Source: an uncultured Slackia sp. (GTDB taxonomy: Bacteria; Actinomycetota; Coriobacteriia; Coriobacteriales; Eggerthellaceae). Taken from it: 25,080 bases of DNA. A program made the translations under genes and the position numbers. How positions within the stretch are numbered: the first letter of the stretch is position 1; each line of letters opens with the position of its first letter. The stretch is from NCBI GenBank assembly GCA_934661005.1, contig CAKUIK010000034.1, forward strand, positions 1 through 25,080. The letters are read 5' to 3'. The notes beneath the pieces were generated by a model. The model was not told the DNA's origin. It worked only from the letters and a program-made list of their open reading frames with translations, and searched no databases. This document shows, one piece after another, positions 6,873-13,590 of this stretch.

Positions 6873-8897
6873 CTATGCGGGCTGGCCAGCCAGCGAGATT
6901 GCTCCGAAGGGGCAAACCTGGGTGCACAAGCCGCAACCCGTGCACAGCGTTTCGTCGATCGTAGCAACTTCGCCGTTGAACCCGATGGCGGGACACCCTA
7001 TCGCCGTGATGCACTTCTTGCAGCCCGTGCACGTTTCCGCATTGATCGAAACGGGAGTCTCGGGCTTAACGAGGTTCACGCACGGCGCGCGGAAGATAAC
7101 CGCCGAGGGGCCTTCGAAAGAAACAGCTTTCGTGACCGCATCAATGCTCTCGTCGAGATGATGTGGATTGGCGAACTCGATGCATTCCACACCGAGCGCC
7201 TCGAGCACACGCTCGATAGAAAGCGGCGCGCTTTTCGGGCCCATGAGCGTATTGCCCGTGCCAGGATGCGGTTGCCCGCCCGTCATGGCCGTGGTGGAAT
7301 TGTCGAGCACGCACACCGTAATGTCATGCTGGTTGTAAACGGCATTGGCAACGCCCGTAATGCCACTCGCAAAAAACGTCGAGTCGCCCACAAAAGAGAG
7401 CTGTTTCGCCGCGGGGTCGGCAACGCCGAGGCCTTGCGCCATCGTGATGCCCGCGCCCATGCACAAACAGGTGTCTACCGCGTCAAGCGGTTTGGCGTTG
7501 CCCAAGGTATAGCAGCCGATATCGCCCGAGAAAATACCGCGAACGCGCATCTTCTTGAGCGCGCGCTTGCACGCATAGAATGAACCGCGGTGCGGGCAGC
7601 CCGCGCACAGCACCGGAGGGCGGGCGGGAAGGTCAACGTCGAGCTTGGGTGCCGCAGCCTCGCGAGCTTGGGCGCGTTCGCGAGCTCGTTTTTCAAGCTG
7701 TCGCGCCAATTCATCGCCCGAAACGCCCGCTTCGCGCAACATCGCATCATCGAAGAATCTGCTGAGGCGTTCGGCAATATCGTCGGTATCGTTCTCGCCG
7801 GCATCGCGGCACGCGCCCGACGCACGACCAAGAACCCGCGGCGCGCTCTTGCCCTGCGCGGCGCGCAGGCCTGCGGCATGAACGAGGCCGTCCTCAATAA
7901 CCGAGTCGAGCTCCTCGAATACGATTACCGCATCGAGGCCGTTAAGGAATTCGTCCACGCGCGTTTCGGGGAACGGAAACGGCGTGCCAATTTGCATGAA
8001 GCGATAACTCGGAAGAGCCTCGCCGCACTCGCCGCCGGCAGCGCCTGAAACGGAAGCCTCCCGCTTCGCCGTTCGCTCGAGAATCGCAAGCGCCTCTTTC
8101 GCGTAAGCCACCGAAACGCCTCCGCATGCGATGCCAATTTTCGGCGCATCACCGTGATTTTCAATGGGATTGAAACACGAGAGATTTTCCGACGCCATGC
8201 CGCTTGGAGTTTCCGCAACAGCCTCGCCAGAGAACTCCCGGGCAATGCTCGCCAATCGAGCATTGATTTCCTTATGCCCGCGATAGGCGCGCGCGGGGAA
8301 AATCACCCAACGGGAATCGTCTTTCGCAAACCCCCTCGCGGGCGCACCCTGAGTTTTTTCGGCCACGTCAACAAACGTCGAAGAATGGCACACGCGCGTC
8401 GTCGGGCGCACGATGACCGGAGTGCGATAGCGCTCGGAGAGAGCGAACGCGCTAGGGATCATCTCAACGCCCTGCTCAACACTCGCGGGGTCGAACACGG
8501 GAATTTTGGCAAACGACGCAAAGCGACGCGTGTCTTGCTCGGTTTGCGACGAAATGGGACCGGGGTCGTCGGCCACATAGATGACGCAGCCGCCCTCGAC
8601 GCCCACGTAATTCAGGCTCATGAGCGGGTCGCTTGCCACATTGAGGCCAACCTGTTTGCAGGTGAACAGCGTGCGCGCGCCAGCATACGAGGCGCCGGCA
8701 AGCACCTCGAGCGCGGCTTTTTCGTTGGTCGACCACTCGACATGCACGTCCTCGGCGGCACCCGCTTGCACACGCTTCGCGACGGTTTCGATAAGCTCGC
8801 TCGAAGGCGTGCCCGGATAACCAGCGACCACGGCAACACCCGCCTCAAGCGCAGCATGCGCGAAGGCCTCGTTGCCCATGAGCAATTTCTTCGTCAT
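6873..8897 (-). CDS. iorA: Indolepyruvate:ferredoxin oxidoreductase, alpha subunit
   Basis: The 674-residue catalytic subunit has the N-terminal pyrimidine-binding domain (MTKKLLMGNEAFAHAALEAG, GYPGTPSSELIE), the IorA hallmark CAGCPHRGSFYACK, and the thiamine-diphosphate domain (GDIGCYTLG, then GDSTFFASG and LDNSTTAMTGGQPHPGTG). It ends in a two-cluster ferredoxin domain: CTGCKKCITAIGCPA near residue 623, an eight-iron variant spacing, and CTGCGLCTQVCPFG near 652. It converts indolepyruvate, phenylpyruvate or hydroxyphenylpyruvate plus CoA to the aryl-acetyl-CoA, CO2 and reduced ferredoxin. It is slightly longer than usual, with an alanine-rich linker before CAGCPHR. Its ATG overlaps the purE stop by one base (TAATG), so it is translationally coupled to a purine gene. 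Confidence 0.92.
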   Translation of the reverse strand: MTKKLLMGNEAFAHAALEAGVAVVAGYPGTPSSELIETVAKRVQAGAAEDVHVEWSTNEKAALEVLAGASYAGARTLFTCKQVGLNVASDPLMSLNYVGVEGGCVIYVADDPGPISSQTEQDTRRFASFAKIPVFDPASVEQGVEMIPSAFALSERYRTPVIVRPTTRVCHSSTFVDVAEKTQGAPARGFAKDDSRWVIFPARAYRGHKEINARLASIAREFSGEAVAETPSGMASENLSCFNPIENHGDAPKIGIACGGVSVAYAKEALAILERTAKREASVSGAAGGECGEALPSYRFMQIGTPFPFPETRVDEFLNGLDAVIVFEELDSVIEDGLVHAAGLRAAQGKSAPRVLGRASGACRDAGENDTDDIAERLSRFFDDAMLREAGVSGDELARQLEKRARERAQAREAAAPKLDVDLPARPPVLCAGCPHRGSFYACKRALKKMRVRGIFSGDIGCYTLGNAKPLDAVDTCLCMGAGITMAQGLGVADPAAKQLSFVGDSTFFASGITGVANAVYNQHDITVCVLDNSTTAMTGGQPHPGTGNTLMGPKSAPLSIERVLEALGVECIEFANPHHLDESIDAVTKAVSFEGPSAVIFRAPCVNLVKPETPVSINAETCTGCKKCITAIGCPAIGFNGEVATIDETLCTGCGLCTQVCPFGAISLAGQPA

Positions 8898-9358
8898 TAT
8901 TCAGCCATCTTCGCCTTGAAATCGGAAATCTTTTTGCGGCATTCGTCGCAGCCGGTGCCAAGCATTTGCACCGCGAGAATTGCGGCATTCTTCGCCCCGT
9001 TGATGGCGACGCACGCAACAGGCACGCCGGAGGGCATTTGGACCATAGAAAGCAGCGAGTCGAGACCGCCCAAATCGCTCGTCTTCATAGGAACGGCAAT
9101 GACCGGCAGCGGCGTATAGGCGGCCACCACGCCGCCCAGGTGGGCAGCCTTACCGGCAGCGGCGACGATAACGCGCATGCCGCGCTCTTCGGCGCCCGAG
9201 GCCCATTCGTGCACTTCGGCGGGCTTGCGATGCGCACTCGCAACTTTCACTTCGTAAGGAATGCCGAATTCCTTGAGCTGCTTCATGCACGGCTCCATAT
9301 TGGGCATGTCGCTCTCGCTGCCCATGATGATTCCGACCAATGCCTTTTCTTCGGCCAT
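8897..9358 (-). CDS. purE: N5-carboxyaminoimidazole ribonucleotide mutase / AIR carboxylase
   Basis: The 153-residue protein of de novo purine synthesis carries the PurE signatures GIIMGSESDMPNMEPC, VASAHRKPAEVHEW with the catalytic histidine, AAAGKAAHLGGVVAAYTPLPVIAVP and SLLSMVQMPSGVPVACVAINGAKNA. It moves the carboxyl group to give CAIR, either from N5-CAIR (class I, needing PurK) or directly from AIR and CO2 (class II). No purK is in the window and the class cannot be settled. The usual AAHLPG is AAHLGG here. The ATG at 9358 is chosen because AGAGG lies eight bases upstream; a GTG six codons earlier would overlap that site. It appears to lead an operon with iorA and iorB. A -10 box inside an inverted repeat lies about 42 bp upstream. 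Confidence 0.93.
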   Translation of the reverse strand: MAEEKALVGIIMGSESDMPNMEPCMKQLKEFGIPYEVKVASAHRKPAEVHEWASGAEERGMRVIVAAAGKAAHLGGVVAAYTPLPVIAVPMKTSDLGGLDSLLSMVQMPSGVPVACVAINGAKNAAILAVQMLGTGCDECRKKISDFKAKMAE

Positions 9359-9382
9359 GAAAATCGCCTCTTCCACTCGCGA

Positions 9383-9420
9383 ACGCTTTTTCTCACTAAA
9401 GTATAGCGTGTAAAAAGCGT
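9383..9420 (-). promoter_or_regulatory. purE promoter inside a perfect inverted repeat
   Basis: The minus-strand -10 box TATACT (+ 9400-9405) lies in the centre of ACGCTTTTT-N20-AAAAAGCGT, a perfect 9-bp inverted repeat (9383-9391 and 9412-9420) with further CAC/GTG symmetry inside. No good -35 box is seen. The geometry suits a repressor operator controlling purE-iorAB. Confidence 0.45.
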
Positions 9421-9467
9421 CGGAATGAAAGAGGCGCAGGATAACTAAACGATACGGATAGCGAAAG

Positions 9468-9481
9468 GCCGCCGAAGCGGC
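9468..9481 (-). terminator. Weak terminator of the DUF2207 gene
   Basis: GCCGC-TTCG-GCGGC on the minus strand, followed by CTTTCGC, lies 18 nt beyond the stop. The stem is short and the T-tract poor. Confidence 0.35.
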
Positions 9482-9498
9482 GCGGCGAAAACGGGCGG

Positions 9499-11496
9499 CT
9501 ACCTTGCGCCGCCACCGCTGCCGCCGAAGCCGCCACCACCGAAATCGCCGCCACCCGAGAAACCGCCGCCGGAGCCATCGCTGCTCGATGCAGCGCTCAG
9601 TGCTTCGGAAACCGTCTGCATGGTGTTGGCCTGCATGGTTTGGAACATTTCAGCCGGGCTCGCGACGGGAGCGGCCGCACCTCCCGGCATGCCGTAATAG
9701 TGAGGCATGAGCCAATAGCCCGTCGACGTTGCGAAGCCTTCATCCTCAATAACCTGAGGCAGCTTCATCTGCAAAGCCTTCATAGCTTCCTCGGCAACGC
9801 CGAACACGTAGGCGTACACCATCATTTCGCCCCACACCTTCACGTCGGTGGGCAGGCGTTCGTCAAGCGCGCTGAAATCTTTGAGCCAATTGCGCAGACC
9901 GACGCATTTAGCGTGGAGCTCAACGGCCTCGCGGCTTCGACGCTGCATGAATTTCGAAAGCACGGCGAGCACGACCACCGGCGGAATAACCGCCAAGAAC
10001 AAGGTGAATTCATCGGTCGCGAAGAGCGAGAAGACGCCCACGATGCCCAGCAGCACCGCAAGCACGAAGTAAATCACGCGATAGTGCGAACCTTTTTCCT
10101 CGAAGAAGTTGCACTTATTCGTTTCCGACGAAACCACGCCCTGCCAAGCCTCCATGGCGTCGTTAAACGACTCGGGGTAATCGGTTCCGAACTGCTGAAT
10201 CGTGCCGAACCACAAAGAGTCGGCACCCTTGGCAATTTTTCCGAACACGAAGTCCATCGTCTTCTTATCGATGGGGTCGACGGCCTTTTCTTCCCAGCCG
10301 GGAAGACGCGTGATGTAGTAATCGTTCACAGTTTTGCTGCCACCCATGCCAAATAGTCCCTTGCTAGGCGCCTCATAGCTGCCAGCGTCGAGGCGAATTG
10401 CGCCAATATGAGACAGGTGCATGAGCGTTGCCGTAAGGTCGTTGGGAGATTCGGCGTCGAAGCGCCACAGTCGCCCAATAACCGCAGGCGAGATGTTTTT
10501 CGCGGGCACATCGCGCCAGTATTCATCCTGGAATTGAGGCTTGTACTCGCGGCCGTGGCGGAAGAACATGACCACCGCCCACACGATAATGCCGATGGCA
10601 ACAACCAAGCAGACCACGATGAAGAGCAGCGACTGCAAACGGGATGCGTTCGCCTTGTTCGCAAGCTGCGCCTCATCTTCGAGCACGGAATCGAGGCGGT
10701 TGCCCATATGCTTGTTGGCCGCCGAGCCCGAAACGCTCATCCATTCCGCTGGAAATACCGAATGAATTTCAGCATAGCCGCCTGCGCTCACCGAAGAGAC
10801 CTGCGCATAAATGGCACCGTCATCGCCGATGGACAAAGTGCCATCGAGGGGGCCGTGGCCCCACGCGCGCACATTGTCGCCCGGTTGAACCTGCGTGCCC
10901 GCAGGAACCGGAATCGTGAGCGTCGTGGTTACATGGTCGCTGTCGACTGCCCAACCATGGCCGATATATTGCCAATACACCTCAGCGACGTCGTCGTAAA
11001 CCTGAACGAAATTCGAAATGGAGTACGAGAGCGTCATCGTGACTTCGGAATCGGATTCGTCGAAGAACACATACACGGTGTTCTCGTCCTCGTCGACGGA
11101 ATACGATGGGTATCCCGCGCCGCCAGCCTCGCGCCATGCGCGCTGAAATTCAACAGGAGAAAGCGTCTGGGTTTCGTCCGTGGTTTCATTGGTGAGCGAT
11201 GCCGATGCCACCGAAAGCAGGCTTTCCTTGGTCGGCATGTTGTCGAAGGTCCACCATACCGCCGTGAAATCGCCCGAGAAATCAAAAGTACGCGTTTCGG
11301 TAACGTCGAGCGATCCGTCGGCATTCGCCCGGGCGTCAATCGTAACGCTCGGGCATGTATACGATTTCGCGTACGCGTGCGATGGGATGCACGCAAGCAT
11401 GGCTAAGGCGGCGACCGCGATAATGAAGAACTGCAAAATGAAGGCACGTGCAAAGCGTTTTTGCGAAGCTCTGTGGTGATTCAGCGATGAAGTCAT
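9499..11496 (-). CDS. DUF2207 family membrane protein
   Basis: The 665-residue protein has an N-terminal signal segment (hydrophobic about residues 18-40, ending PSHAYAKS), then a beta-rich external domain of the DUF2207/YciQ type containing DGSLDVTETRTFDFSGDF. A membrane helix follows near residue 290 (SLLFIVVCLVVAIGIIVWAV), then a cytosolic domain, then two close helices near residues 480-530. The C-terminus is low-complexity glycine (repeated SGGG and FGGGG), typical of this family. The function of DUF2207 proteins is unknown. The ATG at 11496 has AGGGAG five bases upstream; the TTG one codon earlier is less likely. It stands alone, divergent from tRNA-Ser, with no functional link visible. 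Confidence 0.85.
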   Translation of the reverse strand: MTSSLNHHRASQKRFARAFILQFFIIAVAALAMLACIPSHAYAKSYTCPSVTIDARANADGSLDVTETRTFDFSGDFTAVWWTFDNMPTKESLLSVASASLTNETTDETQTLSPVEFQRAWREAGGAGYPSYSVDEDENTVYVFFDESDSEVTMTLSYSISNFVQVYDDVAEVYWQYIGHGWAVDSDHVTTTLTIPVPAGTQVQPGDNVRAWGHGPLDGTLSIGDDGAIYAQVSSVSAGGYAEIHSVFPAEWMSVSGSAANKHMGNRLDSVLEDEAQLANKANASRLQSLLFIVVCLVVAIGIIVWAVVMFFRHGREYKPQFQDEYWRDVPAKNISPAVIGRLWRFDAESPNDLTATLMHLSHIGAIRLDAGSYEAPSKGLFGMGGSKTVNDYYITRLPGWEEKAVDPIDKKTMDFVFGKIAKGADSLWFGTIQQFGTDYPESFNDAMEAWQGVVSSETNKCNFFEEKGSHYRVIYFVLAVLLGIVGVFSLFATDEFTLFLAVIPPVVVLAVLSKFMQRRSREAVELHAKCVGLRNWLKDFSALDERLPTDVKVWGEMMVYAYVFGVAEEAMKALQMKLPQVIEDEGFATSTGYWLMPHYYGMPGGAAAPVASPAEMFQTMQANTMQTVSEALSAASSSDGSGGGFSGGGDFGGGGFGGSGGGAR

Positions 11497-11506
11497 CAAG
11501 TCTCCC

Positions 11507-11535
11507 TTGCATTTGAATAGTTGTCACGGTATCAT
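11507..11535 (+). promoter_or_regulatory. Promoter of tRNA-Ser
   Basis: TTGCAT, 17 bases, TATCAT on the plus strand. Transcription would start near 11542, about 30 nt ahead of the mature tRNA. Confidence 0.6.
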
Positions 11536-11570
11536 ACACCCCTGCACGCGCAAAAATGTGCGTCATGAGC

Positions 11571-11661
11571 GGAGAAGTGACCGAGAGGCCGAAGGTGCTC
11601 GCCTGCTAAGTGAGTATACCCCACAAGGGTATCTGGGGTTCGAATCCCCACTTCTCCGCCA
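11571..11661 (+). tRNA. tRNA-Ser (anticodon GCU)
   Basis: The acceptor stem GGAGAAG pairs with CTTCTCC. The anticodon arm is CTCGC-CTGCTAA-GTGAG with anticodon GCT at 11605-11607. A long variable arm (TACCC/GGGTA type) and the TTCGAAT loop are as expected for class II serine tRNA. CCA is encoded. It reads AGC and AGU codons. Confidence 0.95.
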
Positions 11662-11674
11662 GTCTTGAATGTTT

Positions 11675-11708
11675 ACAGGCACGGGAAACCGTGCCTGTTT
11701 TTCTTTTT
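11675..11708 (+). terminator. Terminator 1 of tRNA-Ser
   Basis: ACAGGCACGG-GAAA-CCGTGCCTGT is a perfect 10-bp stem followed by TTTTCTTTTT. Confidence 0.92.
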
Positions 11709-11710
11709 GA

Positions 11711-11739
11711 AAGCCCGTTCTGACGAACGGGCTTTTTTT
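11711..11739 (+). terminator. Terminator 2 of tRNA-Ser
   Basis: AAGCCCGTTC-TGAC-GAACGGGCTT is a perfect 10-bp stem followed by a run of T, two bases beyond the first terminator's tail. Tandem terminators. Confidence 0.85.
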
Positions 11740-11762
11740 CGTTTGAGTCGACCCGACGCTGC

Positions 11763-11863
11763 GCATGCGCCGGGCACGACATCTTGCCCCTTGTGCATGG
11801 CGCGGCGCGTACCAAAGTACGCTTGGCCATGCGGCGGGGCAATCTGCCGCACCGGGCGCACGC
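11763..11863. other. ~100-nt imperfect hairpin in a gene-free stretch
   Basis: Nested complementary blocks around a CAAA loop (11813-11816) are GCGTAC/GTACGC, GCATGG/CCATGC, TTGCCCC/GGGGCAA and TGCGCC/GGCGCA, separated by small internal loops. On the plus strand GTTTTT follows at 11869-11874. No promoter of its own is clear. The surrounding 11740-12009 holds no convincing gene. It could be a structured RNA or a palindromic element. It lacks the conserved SRP RNA tip. Confidence 0.5.
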
Positions 11864-12009
11864 TCGCTGTTTTTAGGCGCGAACGAAGCATTTCTTCATT
11901 TTTCTGTTTCGGGTGATTACCTGGGGTGGGATTTCGTCACACTGGGCAAGCACAGAAGGACGCCAGGAAGAACCGCATAACGTCCAGAAAAACGCCTGTG
12001 GTCCCAAAA

Positions 12010-12044
12010 ACCTGTTAAACGCTACGAGCATTTAGCATGTTCCG
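12010..12044. repeat. Dispersed 35-nt element, copy 1
   Basis: It matches 28 of 35 positions with 17121-17155 in the same orientation and shares the core TACGAGCATTT. The arms are imperfectly complementary around CTACGAG. It lies 7 bp beyond the prsA terminator stem. Confidence 0.6.
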
Positions 12045-12050
12045 AATACA

Positions 12051-12076
12051 AAGAAACCCGCCAAAGCGGGTTTCTT
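12051..12076 (-). terminator. Terminator of the prsA-like gene
   Basis: AAGAAACCCGC-N4-GCGGGTTTCTT is a perfect 11-bp stem 21 nt beyond the stop. TTT occurs within the stem end and TGTATT follows on the minus strand. Confidence 0.8.
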
Positions 12077-12096
12077 GATTGGCTGCATTGTTGCAA

Positions 12097-13308
12097 CTAG
12101 TTAGTTTTGGTCTCGGCCGGCTGAGAAGACTCAGTGGAGGAGCTTTCGGCTGAAGAGCTATCACCCGAAGCGCCTTCGGTCGTGCCCTCCGTCGAAGAAT
12201 CGGCAGAAGCGCTCGAGTCGGACTCCGTCGTGGCGCTCGTGCTCGAAGGCTCAATGCCATCGAGGCTTACGTCATAGGCAAGGCCGCTCGGCATGTCGTT
12301 GATCTGAATGTCGGCGTTGCTCTTATAGTCCTGGTACCACTGCGAGTAAGCCTGCTGCTTGGCGGAAGCCTCGAGCGTGGACTTAATCGAATCCATGAAC
12401 TCAGACGGAAGCTGGTCTGTCGACGTAACCTCGTCGGGAGCGTTGAACACCTGGGTGCACTTGATAATGTGAATGCCATAGCTCGAAGTTACCAGACCGG
12501 AAACCTGGCCTTCTTCAAGGCCGTCGAGCGCAGTTTGGTATTCATCGACAAACGAGGTCAGCTTGTCCCAACCAACGTTGCCACCGTCTTCCTTGCTGCC
12601 TTCATCCTGGGAATATTCTTTGGCGGCCTCGGCGAAATCGAGCTCGCCAGAGTTGATCTTATCGAGCACTTCCTGGGCAGTGGCCTCATCATCAGAGCTG
12701 AAGAGGATATGGCTCGATTTCTTCGCACCGTTGTAGTACGTGGCATACATCTGCGCATATTGCAGCAGCTCTTCATCGGTGGGATCTTCAGGCTGGGCAA
12801 CCTTTTCCTGAAGGGCCTGCTGCAGCATGGAAATCTCGAGCAGCGAGCGGTACTGCGACTCGGTGGTGCCAATTTGCTTCAGCGCGTTTTCCCAATCTTC
12901 GTCGGAATCGTAGTAGGAACGCATCTGCTGCACCTGCGAATCGATTTCGGAAGACTCGACCTTGATGTCGTTTTCCTCTGCGGCCTGGCGAATGAGCTCC
13001 TGGCTTGCGTAATAGTTGATGACTTCTTCACGAATGTCGGCGGCGGTGTAATTGTTATCGACGAGCCACTGCGCCCAATCGGCGTCGGCCTCGAGGTTCG
13101 ACATGCTGCGGAAATTCGCGATGTAAGACGTCACGGCCTTTTCACCGATTTCCGTGCCATTGACCGTGGCGGCAACGCCTTCGGACGTGTCGCTCACCGA
13201 TACGTCGCCGGAATCGCTTTTCGCCTGGCTGCATCCAACAGCGGCGAAGCAGCATGCAGCGGAAAGCGCCGCAACACAGGCGATTTTCAAGAAGTTCATC
13301 TTCTTCAT
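12097..13308 (-). CDS. PrsA/SurA-like peptidyl-prolyl isomerase lipoprotein
   Basis: This 403-residue secreted foldase starts with a lipoprotein signal (MKKMNFLKIACVAALSAACC, lipobox AAVGC). A SurA-N-like helical domain (ADIREEVINYYASQELIRQA) follows, and then a PpiC parvulin domain, recognisable from KKSSHILFSSDDEATAQEVL, LDFAEAAKEYSQD, GGNVGW, LEEGQVSGLV and YGIHIIK. The last 60 residues are a Ser/Thr/Glu-rich disordered tail. It should help secreted proteins fold outside the membrane, where it is lipid-anchored. The start is ATG at 13308; a TTG one codon earlier is less likely. Upstream is typA, separated by a terminator, so it is probably monocistronic. A prsA symbol would be reasonable but is not certain. 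Confidence 0.85.
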   Translation of the reverse strand: MKKMNFLKIACVAALSAACCFAAVGCSQAKSDSGDVSVSDTSEGVAATVNGTEIGEKAVTSYIANFRSMSNLEADADWAQWLVDNNYTAADIREEVINYYASQELIRQAAEENDIKVESSEIDSQVQQMRSYYDSDEDWENALKQIGTTESQYRSLLEISMLQQALQEKVAQPEDPTDEELLQYAQMYATYYNGAKKSSHILFSSDDEATAQEVLDKINSGELDFAEAAKEYSQDEGSKEDGGNVGWDKLTSFVDEYQTALDGLEEGQVSGLVTSSYGIHIIKCTQVFNAPDEVTSTDQLPSEFMDSIKSTLEASAKQQAYSQWYQDYKSNADIQINDMPSGLAYDVSLDGIEPSSTSATTESDSSASADSSTEGTTEGASGDSSSAESSSTESSQPAETKTN

Positions 13309-13542
13309 CAAGCCCTACCTTCTCTTATGGGCAAGGGCGAACGGAACGCGACCTAAACTCTCCCCATGCCGCATTCGCTTTTGCCCTTTGTGTACGGGCC
13401 AGTATTTTCCCACAGGCGAAAAACGGGTTTAACGCCGTCACAATACACCCACACGCACACCACGCGAACGCCCAAAATACACGGCCATATACGGCAAATT
13501 GGGCATTTCGGCGCATGCGAATAAACGCGTGTATACACAAAA

Positions 13543-13566
13543 ACCCGCCCACGTATGCGGGCGGGT
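13543..13566 (-). terminator. Terminator of dnaJ-like/typA operon
   Basis: ACCCGCCC-N8-GGGCGGGT, 25 nt beyond the typA stop, is followed on the minus strand by TTTTGTG. Confidence 0.75.
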
Positions 13567-13590
13567 CTCAAAGCGGCGAAATGAAATTCG

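Noticed and set aside
11763..11863. Signal recognition particle RNA
   Set aside because: The long hairpin looks similar in outline, but the conserved GGAA tip and the AGCAG/CAGG internal loop are missing; the tip is CAAA.
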